Positions 26,384 to 33,864 of a stretch of DNA of 64,000 nt are shown one piece after another (position 1 is the stretch's first letter; each line of letters begins with the position of its first letter). The position numbers and the translations under genes are program-made. Source of the DNA: Mycolicibacterium aurum (GTDB lineage: Bacteria > Actinomycetota > Actinomycetes > Mycobacteriales > Mycobacteriaceae); contig NZ_LR134356.1 in the NCBI RefSeq assembly GCF_900637195.1, positions 2,852,001 to 2,916,000 on the forward strand, read 5' to 3'. Under the pieces are notes generated by a model that worked only from the letters and a program-made list of their open reading frames with translations, had not been told where the DNA came from and searched no databases.

Positions 26384-27409
26384 ATGGCGGAGAAGTCAGT
26401 AGTGCTGGTCACCGGCGCCGCCGGTTACGTAGGCACCCACGTCGTGTGTCAGCTGCTCCAACGGGGTTACCCGGTGCGCGCCGCGCTGCGTAGCCCAGCG
26501 CGGGCCCAGGAACTCTCCGAAACGGTGGCTTCGGAGGGGCTGGACCCGCGCCGAATAGAGATGGTGCTCGCTGACCTCACCTCCGACGACGGGTGGTCGG
26601 AAGCGGTCGCCGGAGTCGTCGACGTGCTGCACATCGCCTCACCATTTCCCGCAGAAGCTCCCGAGAACGACGACGAGATCGTCGTCCCCGCGCGCGAAGG
26701 CACATTGCGCGTCCTGCGCCACGCCCGCGACGCGGGCTGCCGCCGGGCCGTCATGACGTCCTCGTTTGCGGCCGTGGGGTACTCCGCCAAATTGGTGCAG
26801 GATTGGACCGAAGACGACTGGACCGACCCGGACGACGACAACACCGCCTACATCCGGTCCAAGGCGCTCTCCGAGCGTGCCGCATGGGATTTCATCGATA
26901 CGGAGGGCGGCGGCCTCGAACTGACCACGTTGGTACCCGTAGGCATCTTCGGGCCAACCCTCGGAACGCATCTGTCCACGTCGGTGAAGTTCATCCAGTC
27001 GATGCTCCTCGGTGCGCTAGATCGGGTGGCTCCTCAGTATTTCGGCATCGTCGACGTGCGCGACGTTGCCACGGCCCACCTGCAGGCTCTGACGACCGCC
27101 GGCGCCGCCGGCGAGCGCATCCTGCTGGCGGCTGACGGACCTCCAGAGAGCTTTCTCGGGATCGCCCGCGTCCTGCGCGAGGGTCTAGGGGCCGTCGCGT
27201 CGAAGGTACCCACCAGCGAGTACAGCGAAGCCGAAGTCCGCGAGCTCGCCGGGACGGTGCCGGAATTGCGCGAGGCGCTGTCGCGACTCGGGCAGCGACC
27301 GAAGATCAGCAACGCCAAGGCCAAGGCGCTGCTGGGCTGGGTGCCGCGCCCAGTCACCGAGACCATTCTTGATACTGCGCAGTCGCTGATCGCCAGAAAC
27401 TTGGTGTGA
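26384..27409 (+). CDS. NAD(P)-dependent reductase, dihydroflavonol-4-reductase-like extended SDR
   Basis: 341-aa extended SDR. The cofactor loop is TGAAGYVG near residues 10-17, HIASPFP follows the fourth strand as in DFR/cinnamoyl-CoA reductase relatives, TSSFAAVGY carries the serine, and YIRSK is the catalytic Tyr-x3-Lys. Family members reduce aldehydes or ketones, including methylglyoxal-type compounds. It stands alone between a long divergent region and the duplicated segment before the decarboxylase. No ribosome site is striking; the ATG at 26384 follows TGAGGGATGC. Confidence 0.9.
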   Translation: MAEKSVVLVTGAAGYVGTHVVCQLLQRGYPVRAALRSPARAQELSETVASEGLDPRRIEMVLADLTSDDGWSEAVAGVVDVLHIASPFPAEAPENDDEIVVPAREGTLRVLRHARDAGCRRAVMTSSFAAVGYSAKLVQDWTEDDWTDPDDDNTAYIRSKALSERAAWDFIDTEGGGLELTTLVPVGIFGPTLGTHLSTSVKFIQSMLLGALDRVAPQYFGIVDVRDVATAHLQALTTAGAAGERILLAADGPPESFLGIARVLREGLGAVASKVPTSEYSEAEVRELAGTVPELREALSRLGQRPKISNAKAKALLGWVPRPVTETILDTAQSLIARNLV

Positions 27410-27439
27410 ACGACGAACACGCCGCCCGCGGGCATCGGC

Positions 27440-27725
27440 CTTAACGTCACTGTGACGAATTAGGCTTGGGCGCAGGGGGTTTCGAAGCCATGGGTGTCCG
27501 CCAGTGTCGGCTAGTTCTGGACCGTCAATCGTCCCGGTCCGGCGCTGCCAGTTCGTCACAAAAGCGGTCCGGGCGCCGTAGGTTCGCCGGCCGAGTGGGC
27601 ACACGTGTATGGGACCTGGACAGGTGGCGCTGACAAACTGTTCTGCAATGTAGGTGGGGCAAGCTGCTGTACAGCGCCCAGGCATTCCTGGAGCGCTCCG
27701 AATTGGTTCCGGATCGAGCAGCTGC
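27440..27725 (+). repeat. Direct repeat copy A flanking the decarboxylase
   Basis: This segment and 29735-30013 appear to be old copies of one sequence, one on each side of the PLP decarboxylase gene. Three anchors are in the same order and spacing: palindrome CGTCACTGTGACG (27445-27457), CGCCGGCCGA, and the block from 27614 (ACCTGG...) to 27720 (...CCGGATCGAGCA). In that last block I count 69 matches in 92 aligned positions by hand, apart from an unaligned 11-15 nt stretch. Copy A is upstream of the gene and carries GTTCYGGA motifs. Confidence 0.65.
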
Positions 27726-27822
27726 CACGGTGTCCGATCCGGAACTAATTGAGAGGGGGGAGTGCGCTTATTTGGGCACTCTCAAAAAGTTCTGGACGGA
27801 ATCGTGGCTGTTTGTCCAGAAC
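27701..27822. promoter_or_regulatory. Array of inverted GTTCYGGA motifs before the decarboxylase
   Basis: Two nested inverted repeats precede the start at 27885. In the first, 27701-27715 and 27736-27750 match at 14 of 15 positions when one is reversed (core GTTCCGGATC/GATCCGGAAC). In the second, GTTCTGGAC (27789-27797) is inverted to GTCCAGAAC (27814-27822). Another GTTCTGGA is at 27514 and near-copies are at 27640 and 27845. A regulator binding cooperatively to this array is likely; which one is unknown, the nearby HxlR or LuxR-type proteins being candidates. Confidence 0.6.
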
Positions 27823-27884
27823 CAACCGAGAGTGTCGAACAAAATTCAGAACGACACGATAGTGCCGGACAAAGGATAGTTTCA

Positions 27885-29300
27885 ATGGATCAGAATTCTG
27901 CCCCGATTCGATCCGACCTGTACGCGGCCCTGCCAAGGGCGATGGAGCTGGCGACCGAATACCTGGCGGGTCTCCCATACCGGCCGATCGATGCGATTAC
28001 CAGCTACGACGACGTAGTCGATGCCCTGAGCGGGCCGCTGCCCGACCAAGGCACGAATGCGGTGTCGGTGGTCGAGCAGTTAGCCGCCACTCTCGGTCCG
28101 GCAACGATTGCGTGCGCCGGCCCCCGCTACTTTGGCCTCGTCGTCGGGGGAACGCTACCCGCGGCGTTAGCTGCCGACTGGCTGGTGTCGACCTGGGATC
28201 AGACGGCGTACAGCCGGATGTCGTCGCCGGCGGGTGCTGCAATCGATGCCGTCGCCGAGCGCTGGGTTCTTGACGCTCTCGGGCTGCCCACGGACGCATC
28301 CGTGGGTTTCGTGACCGGCGCCACGGCGGGAAACGTCGTCGGGTTGCTTTCCGCACGGCACGTGCTGCTAGCGCGGCGAGGTTGGGACGTCGAGGCCGAT
28401 GGGCTCGCTCAGGCACCCCGTGTTCGCGTGCTGGTGGGCGACGAGGTCCATCCCTCGGTACTGCAGGCGTTGCAGATGATCGGTTTGGGAGCGCGCCGCG
28501 TCGAGCGCGTGGCAGTCGACGCACAAGGAGCCATGAGAGCGGACGCGCTCGCCGACGCGCTCGCCGCTGACTCCGACCCCGCCATCGTGTGCGCACAAGT
28601 CGGCAACGTGAACTCCGGAGCGTGCGATCCGATGTCGGAGATCGTCGCGGCAACCCACGAGCACGGCGGATGGGTTCACGTTGACGGCGCGTTCGGACTG
28701 TGGGCTTGCGCATCACCGCGACTGTCGGCACTGGTTCAAGGTGTCGAGCTGGCCGATTCATGGTCGACCGATGCGCACAAGTGGCTCAACGTTCCCTACG
28801 ACTGCGGTCTGGCCGTCGTGGCCGATCCCCAAGCTGCCCGCTCGGCCCTGGGCGCCAACACCAGTTATCTGCCCACCAGTAGCGAGCGCGAACCCGGTGT
28901 CCTGGTGCCCGAGATGTCCCGGCGTGCACGGGCGGTACCCGTCTACGCAGCGCTCGCCTCGCTAGGCAGGCAGGGGCTGCGACAACTGATCGAACGCTGC
29001 TGCGACCATGCCGACCGTCTGGCCCAGACGATCCAGGGCATGCACGGCTTTGTGGTGTGCAACGACGTCGTGCTCAACCAGGTCCTGATCCGTGCTGACG
29101 ACAGCGACGAGCGCACTTGGCTTGTAGCAGACCTCGTGCGACGCAGCGGAGAGGCGTGGGTCGCGGGAACCGAATGGCACGGTCGAGCGGCGATACGCGT
29201 TTCCTTCTCCAACTGGACGACAGCGGATAACGACGTCGACCGCCTCGCTGAAGCGCTGCGGCAATCGCTGGCGGCGGCGCGAAAGGCTCAACAGGAGTAA
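27885..29300 (+). CDS. PLP-dependent group II decarboxylase-family protein
   Basis: 471-aa fold-type I PLP enzyme of the aromatic-L-amino-acid/glutamate decarboxylase family. Visible are GFVTGATAGN (phosphate-binding loop, about 141-150), EVHPS with H189 stacking on PLP, HVDGAFG with D267, and the Schiff-base lysine K299 in STDAHKWLN. The C-terminal small domain with RVSFSNWTT is present, so it looks intact. ATG 27885 is preceded by AAAGGATAG. The substrate amino acid is not evident. It is isolated in about 2.8 kb of otherwise non-coding, repeat-rich DNA, with a hairpin right after its stop. Confidence 0.9.
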   Translation: MDQNSAPIRSDLYAALPRAMELATEYLAGLPYRPIDAITSYDDVVDALSGPLPDQGTNAVSVVEQLAATLGPATIACAGPRYFGLVVGGTLPAALAADWLVSTWDQTAYSRMSSPAGAAIDAVAERWVLDALGLPTDASVGFVTGATAGNVVGLLSARHVLLARRGWDVEADGLAQAPRVRVLVGDEVHPSVLQALQMIGLGARRVERVAVDAQGAMRADALADALAADSDPAIVCAQVGNVNSGACDPMSEIVAATHEHGGWVHVDGAFGLWACASPRLSALVQGVELADSWSTDAHKWLNVPYDCGLAVVADPQAARSALGANTSYLPTSSEREPGVLVPEMSRRARAVPVYAALASLGRQGLRQLIERCCDHADRLAQTIQGMHGFVVCNDVVLNQVLIRADDSDERTWLVADLVRRSGEAWVAGTEWHGRAAIRVSFSNWTTADNDVDRLAEALRQSLAAARKAQQE

Positions 29301-29302
29301 GG

Positions 29303-29336
29303 CCACTGCTGCGGCTCGGCGGAGCCGCAGCAGTGG
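29303..29336 (+). terminator. Strong hairpin after the decarboxylase
   Basis: A perfect 15-bp stem, CCACTGCTGCGGCTC (29303-29317) with GAGCCGCAGCAGTGG (29322-29336), has a GGCG loop and begins 2 bp after the stop codon. No T-run follows. Confidence 0.85.
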
Positions 29337-29508
29337 GCGGCCTTCCTGGACGATTGCGCAGCCAAGCGCCAAAGCGGTGGCGTGCCCCCTGGGTCACGCC
29401 AAATCCGTCATCAGACGTAACGCCCGGCAAGGTCAGCGAAAGCTCAGCCAAACGGTCGAGAGAGGTTGTCTGCCAACAGGTTCCACGCCTCGCTTACCGT
29501 GCCCGATT

Positions 29509-29521
29509 CGTCACTGTGACG
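29509..29521. repeat. CGTCACTGTGACG palindrome, middle copy of three
   Basis: CGTCAC-T-GTGACG is perfect here and at 27445-27457; the third copy at 29738-29750 starts with T instead of C. The half-sites point the opposite way to a CRP site (TGTGA-N6-TCACA), so CRP is not the obvious binder. Confidence 0.6.
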
Positions 29522-29734
29522 TATTGAGTCAGGTCGGCCGATTCGGAACGAGGGCCAGCCCTCGGCCCGTCCCGGAGAGGTGGTCGACAGACGATCGCGA
29601 GCACTCCCCGGGTCGTCCACCGTCATTGGCGTGAGGCCAATCCAAGCCAAGCCAGCGGCTAGCTTGATCGCCGGGTGCAACGACCGGGAAAGTCTGTGCA
29701 ACAACAGATTCCGGTGTCCCGCTCGGCCAGGTCC

Positions 29735-30013
29735 ATTTGTCACTGTGACGTAATGTTGACGGTCGGCGGGGAAGCGGTGAGGGGTCGCCGTCGACCATGG
29801 CCCGGCCCGCAACCTTTCATCAAGGTCCTTGTCGCTGCAGTCCGTCTCAGGCCTCGTGAGATACGCCATGGCTACGCCGGCCGAAGATCCGCAGATGCAT
29901 GGGCAGGGACCTGGGCGGGTGTCGCTGTCAGATAGTTCTGGAACGCAGGGCGAGAAATCGGACAGCTACCAGACATTCCCGGATTACTCCCAACTAGTTC
30001 CGGATCGGACACA
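29735..30013 (+). repeat. Direct repeat copy B flanking the decarboxylase
   Basis: Partner of 27440-27725. The palindrome at 29738-29750 is 171 bp before the ACCTGG block (29909), against 169 bp in copy A. It carries GTTCTGGA at 29935 and TAGTTCCGGATCGGACA at 29995-30011; the latter 17 bp occurs exactly, in reverse, at 27731-27747. Confidence 0.65.
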
Positions 30014-30218
30014 CGGGGTCAACGTCGTCGGCCTGGGGTCGATCCAGGTATAACGAATTACCGATAAGCCACATTATGTCAACTAAGCCACTGCATATTG
30101 CATCAGATGAATCAACGCCTGGCCGCTTGCCGGCCATCACTCCTCCCGTCGGTTTGGACTGCGTTGCAACACTTTCCGGCCACCGTCCCCGCTCTCCTGC
30201 ATTCAGATTCGGGTGATG

Positions 30219-30677
30219 TCACTGCCGGCTTGGATCGGCGATACGGACCAGGCGGACATCCGCGCTGCCGGCCGCTGTGCCGTCGCGGTGCCGGAAGCCT
30301 GCGATAACTGCTTCGCCATTGCCGTCGACGAATTGATACGGCGTGCCTTTGCTGCGGTCTGCATGCTTGTAGCCCCACTGGCCGATTGCTCCGAGAACCA
30401 CGACCAAGTCGCGACCGGATTGGGTCAACTCGTAGCGGCTGCGGGTGCGGTCGCCCGGCTCGCGATACTCCACGGTTTCCAGCACGCCGGCCGACACGAG
30501 TTCAGCCAGCCGGGCGCTGAGGACATCCGAGGCAATCCCCAACTGCTCCTTGAACTCCGAGAATCGAGTTCTGCCCAGGAATGCTTCGCGAATGATCAGC
30601 ACAGACCACCGCTGCCCAAGGACCGCCATAGCGCGCGCAATGGGGCAGGGATCGTCGGACCACGGATCAGTACGCAT
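30219..30677 (-). CDS. HxlR-family winged-helix regulator
   Basis: 152-aa regulator. CPIARAMAVLGQRWSVLIIR at residues 11-30 is the HxlR hallmark with its N-terminal redox-type cysteine, followed by the winged helix (GIASDVLSARLAELVSAGVL) and the wing YELTQSGRDL. Family members often sense quinones or aldehydes through that cysteine. Its start is only 53 bp from the divergent LuxR-ATPase regulator 2, so the two share a promoter region, and TTGG-TAAGT-CCAA there is a possible site. The C-terminal 40 residues extend beyond the usual HxlR domain. Confidence 0.9.
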   Translation of the reverse strand: MRTDPWSDDPCPIARAMAVLGQRWSVLIIREAFLGRTRFSEFKEQLGIASDVLSARLAELVSAGVLETVEYREPGDRTRSRYELTQSGRDLVVVLGAIGQWGYKHADRSKGTPYQFVDGNGEAVIAGFRHRDGTAAGSADVRLVRIADPSRQ

Positions 30678-30730
30678 TACCGCATCGTATCTGAGTTGGT
30701 AAGTCCAATCCAGGATGGTACTGTCAGGGC

Positions 30731-33475
30731 GTGATCGGTCGCGACGACGAGCTGGAAGCGATCACCGCTGCCGCCGCCGGGACAGCGACCCGCGGATGCG
30801 CCCTGGTCGTTGACGGCGAGCCCGGGATCGGGAAGACCACGCTCCTGGCGGCCGCAGCGACGTGGGCGACGTGCCAGGGGTTCACTGTCTTGTCGTGTGC
30901 CGGGGTGCAGTCGCAGACCACGGTGGGCTATGCGGGTCTGCACGAATTGGTGCACCCGATTCTCAGTTGCGCCGACGCGTTGCCGGAGCACCAGCGGACG
31001 GCCCTTCTGGCAGCGTTCGGCCTCGCAGAGGCCGGCATGCCCAACCCGCTGCTCATCGGCGTGGCGACACTCGGGCTGATCGAGGAGGCCGCGGCCACCC
31101 GGCCCATGCTGCTCGTGATCGACGATGCGCAGTGGCTCGACGACTCCTCGCAGCACGTCCTTACCTTTGTCGGACGCCGCCTGGCGAACTCGCCGGTGAT
31201 GATGTTGTGCGCAGCACGGCCCCGCATCGACGAGAAATCCTCGCAACTCGCGTCGCTGCCGCACCTCCGGTTGGACGCCCTGGACGTCGCGGAGTCGCGC
31301 GTCCTGATGAAGGAGGCGCTGGCCGATGTCGATGGGAAAGGACTCAGTGAAGCGATTCAATTGCGCGTCCTGACCGAAGCTGCGGGAAATCCGCTGGCCA
31401 TCGTCGAACTCACGAAGGCACTGTTGGCCGGCAGTGACGAGGGGGCTGCCCCGTCGCCCACCCCCCTGCCGACGACGCGACGCATCGAACGCGCTTTCCT
31501 GGAGCAGTTGGACACCGTTCCCGAACCGAGTCGCCGGATGCTGGGTCTGATCGCCGCCGGCGGTAACACCAAGATGGCCGAACTCGCTGACGCAGCGCGG
31601 CGTGTCGGCCTGTCAGACACCGATCTCGACTCTCTCGAGCGGAGCGGGTTGATCACAGTCGTCGCCGGATCGCTCCAGGTGCGCCATCCTCTGATCCGGT
31701 CGGTGGCGTACCGGGTGACACCCCTGACGCAACGGTCAGTCTTTCACCGCGCATTGGCCGACGCGACGACCGATGCAATGAGAGCGGCCTGGCACCGCTC
31801 GGCGGCGGCCTACGGACCCGACGAGGCCGTCGCCGCCGCGCTCGAATCCGCGGCCCAAGAGGCGCAACTCCGTGGCGCGAACGCAGAAGCCGCGCGTGCG
31901 TGGCGGCGTGCTGCCGCGCTGTCCCCGTCGGCGAGCGAGCGCATCCGCCGCCTCGTCACCGCCATCGAACCCGCGTACCGGGCCGGGCTGACCACCGAGG
32001 CGATGGAAATCCTGGACGAAGCCGAGCCGTTGGCCACCGACCTACGGCACCAGTTCGATCTCGCGTTCGCGCGCTTCACCCTCGCCATCACCACCGGCGT
32101 CACCGCGCCGCCAGTAGTGGATCTGGTGGTGCTGGCAGATCGGTTCGGAAGCGACGGGAATTCGGACACGTGCATCCGCCTGCTCGCCGCCGCGGCAGCA
32201 CAGTGCCGGATGCACGGACTCGCGGAACGCGACCGTGAACTGGTGGCCGAGCGCCTACACCGACTTGAAAACCTGAATCACCCCGCAGTCGAAGTCGCGT
32301 TGACAACCATCGAGGACACCAAGTATGCCCGCGAATTCCGTTGTCGCGCGGCGTCGTTACAGGACGCGCTGAGTACCGATTTGACGGCCCTGATGTCGAT
32401 GGGACTGGCAGCAGAGGCGGCGTCTGACCTAGCCACCGCGCAGTCATGCTGGCAAGGTTCCATCAGGGTGGCTCGAAAGACAGGTGCGCCCGGGATCGAG
32501 TGCGAGGCGCTGCGCGGCGCGGCGCGATCGCACATCATCGCCGGGCAGTTGACCGAGGCCGCCGTCAGCGCGCACAACGCCTTCCGAATCGCCACTGATG
32601 CTGATCTCGGGCTGAGCATGGGTGCCGCAGCCGCCCTGCTGGCACGGATACAGGCATGCCAGGGCGATACGAAATCCGCACAACAATCACTGGTGACAGC
32701 TCAACAACATCTGCCCAGCGACACTCCCCTACTGTGGCGCGACGACCTGGCCTGGGCCAGCGGTCTGCTTGCTCTGACCACACACGACAACGAACGCGCC
32801 TTCACCGAACTCTCGCAGATGAACCGTGACCGCAGCTCCCGTCGCTGGGCAATCGCCGACCTCACCGAAGCCGCGGTCGCCAGCGGCCACACCCGAGTGA
32901 TCGACCACCTGGTGGACGAGATCGACTCCGAGGCGAGCACACTGGGTTCCTCTCACGTTGTGATGCTGGTACACCGCAGCCGGGCCCTGCTTGCCGGCAC
33001 GGACCAGGACGCAGAGCGCCACTTTCGCGCCGCTTTGGGCGTCGGAGAAGCCGCGGCCCAAGCGCCGCTGGAGTACGCCCGCACCCGGTTGACCTACGGC
33101 GAATGGCTCCGACGACAGCGACGCATCATCGACGCACGCACCCAGTTGACCGCAGCACTAAAAGTTTTCGAACACCGTCGCGCTCAGCCGTGGGCTCAGC
33201 GCACGCGGGGCGAACTGCGCGCGGCCGGGGTGCAGGTGCCGGGTGCAGCATCGGCGATCGACAGCTTGGCGCCCAAACTCTCGCCGCAGGAACTGCAGAT
33301 CGCACAACTTGCCGCCGCCGGACTGACCAACCGCCAGATTGCCGACCAGATCTACATCTCGCATCGGACCGTCGCGGCGCACCTGTATAAGGTCTTCCCC
33401 AAACTCGGCATCACTCGACGCACTCAGTTGCGAGACGCCATCCGATTCGACAACGCTGCGCCCGCCGGCGAGTAG
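30731..33475 (+). CDS. LuxR-family regulator with N-terminal AAA ATPase (LAL type), copy 2
   Basis: 914-aa regulator built like the one at 19963. Walker A is GEPGIGKT (29-36), Walker B is MLLVIDDAQWLDD near residue 130, the helical middle is TPR-like, and the C-terminal LuxR helix-turn-helix has LSPQELQIAQLAAAGLTNRQ and IADQIYISHRTVAAHLYKVF. GTG 30731 leaves almost no leader before the conserved IGRDDEL. It is divergent from the HxlR gene and convergent with the RclA-like operon. The equal length and architecture suggest that the two LuxR-type proteins are paralogues, though their sequences differ widely. Confidence 0.92.
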   Translation: MIGRDDELEAITAAAAGTATRGCALVVDGEPGIGKTTLLAAAATWATCQGFTVLSCAGVQSQTTVGYAGLHELVHPILSCADALPEHQRTALLAAFGLAEAGMPNPLLIGVATLGLIEEAAATRPMLLVIDDAQWLDDSSQHVLTFVGRRLANSPVMMLCAARPRIDEKSSQLASLPHLRLDALDVAESRVLMKEALADVDGKGLSEAIQLRVLTEAAGNPLAIVELTKALLAGSDEGAAPSPTPLPTTRRIERAFLEQLDTVPEPSRRMLGLIAAGGNTKMAELADAARRVGLSDTDLDSLERSGLITVVAGSLQVRHPLIRSVAYRVTPLTQRSVFHRALADATTDAMRAAWHRSAAAYGPDEAVAAALESAAQEAQLRGANAEAARAWRRAAALSPSASERIRRLVTAIEPAYRAGLTTEAMEILDEAEPLATDLRHQFDLAFARFTLAITTGVTAPPVVDLVVLADRFGSDGNSDTCIRLLAAAAAQCRMHGLAERDRELVAERLHRLENLNHPAVEVALTTIEDTKYAREFRCRAASLQDALSTDLTALMSMGLAAEAASDLATAQSCWQGSIRVARKTGAPGIECEALRGAARSHIIAGQLTEAAVSAHNAFRIATDADLGLSMGAAAALLARIQACQGDTKSAQQSLVTAQQHLPSDTPLLWRDDLAWASGLLALTTHDNERAFTELSQMNRDRSSRRWAIADLTEAAVASGHTRVIDHLVDEIDSEASTLGSSHVVMLVHRSRALLAGTDQDAERHFRAALGVGEAAAQAPLEYARTRLTYGEWLRRQRRIIDARTQLTAALKVFEHRRAQPWAQRTRGELRAAGVQVPGAASAIDSLAPKLSPQELQIAQLAAAGLTNRQIADQIYISHRTVAAHLYKVFPKLGITRRTQLRDAIRFDNAAPAGE

Positions 33476-33557
33476 CCTGAAAAGCCAGACTGGTCTCGAC
33501 GTGGGGCGGCGACCATTACTTCGACACCAGCGCAGATGATCTTCGGCGGTCGCAGCA

Positions 33558-33689
33558 TCATGCGGAAGCCTCACCGGATGAGCCGTCGATAACGAGGACA
33601 AATTCGCGTTCAGCCACCGACGCCAGATTGCCCCGATGATCGAACCACTCCCCGTTCACGAAGCACCGCGCTCCTCGAACTTCGCACAC
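33558..33689 (-). pseudogene. Possible C-terminal gene remnant, unidentified
   Basis: A 43-codon open stretch (GTG 33689 to TGA) encodes CEVRGARCFVNGEWFDHRGN and ends EFVLVIDGSSGEASA. It has a protein-like composition but no full domain and no family I recognise. It lies just past the truncated isochorismatase in the same direction, so it may be the tail of another gene joined by the same deletion. Confidence 0.35.
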
Positions 33690-33699
33690 GTTCAGTGAT

Positions 33700-33864
33700 T
33701 CACGCCGCGCCGTTCATCGCCGAGACGATTCCCGCGGTCGGCAGCACCGCGTGCGCAAGGAACCGGTAGTTCACCACTGCTGCCCAGTTGCGCCCGGCGG
33801 GGCTCAGGACGTCGATCTGCGGGTCGATGATCACGACCGCGGTACTCGTCGGGTCGAACTTCAC
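33700..33864 (-). pseudogene. Truncated isochorismatase/cysteine hydrolase gene
   Basis: 54 codons beginning at GTG 33864, whose GTGA overlaps the stop of the RclA-like gene. FDPTSTAVVIIDPQIDVLSP is the typical N-terminal strand with the catalytic Asp of isochorismatase-type hydrolases. The frame then runs into unrelated residues and stops; the Lys and Cys of the triad are missing. Normal members are about 180-220 aa. It was the third gene of the operon before a deletion. Confidence 0.75.

Larger units (their letters stand above)
29301..30218. other. 918-bp gene-free region rich in repeats
   Basis: It lies between two convergent genes (decarboxylase and HxlR), where little non-coding DNA is expected. 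It contains the terminator, two CGTCACTGTGACG-type palindromes set in diverged ~72-bp repeats (from about 29453 and 29681), and copy B of the flanking repeat with two GTTCYGGA motifs. Open frames here show no recognisable protein. It is best read as the remains of a duplicated control region whose gene was lost. Confidence 0.6.

Noticed and set aside
27445..27457. CRP (Rv3676-type) binding site
   Set aside because: CRP sites are TGTGA-N6-TCACA; this palindrome has the half-sites in the opposite order with a one-base centre.
29444..29869. Leftward 141-codon open frame in the repeat-rich gene-free region
   Set aside because: It spans the terminator-proximal repeats and both palindromes, and its own internal similarity comes from the DNA repeats. 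No family resemblance.
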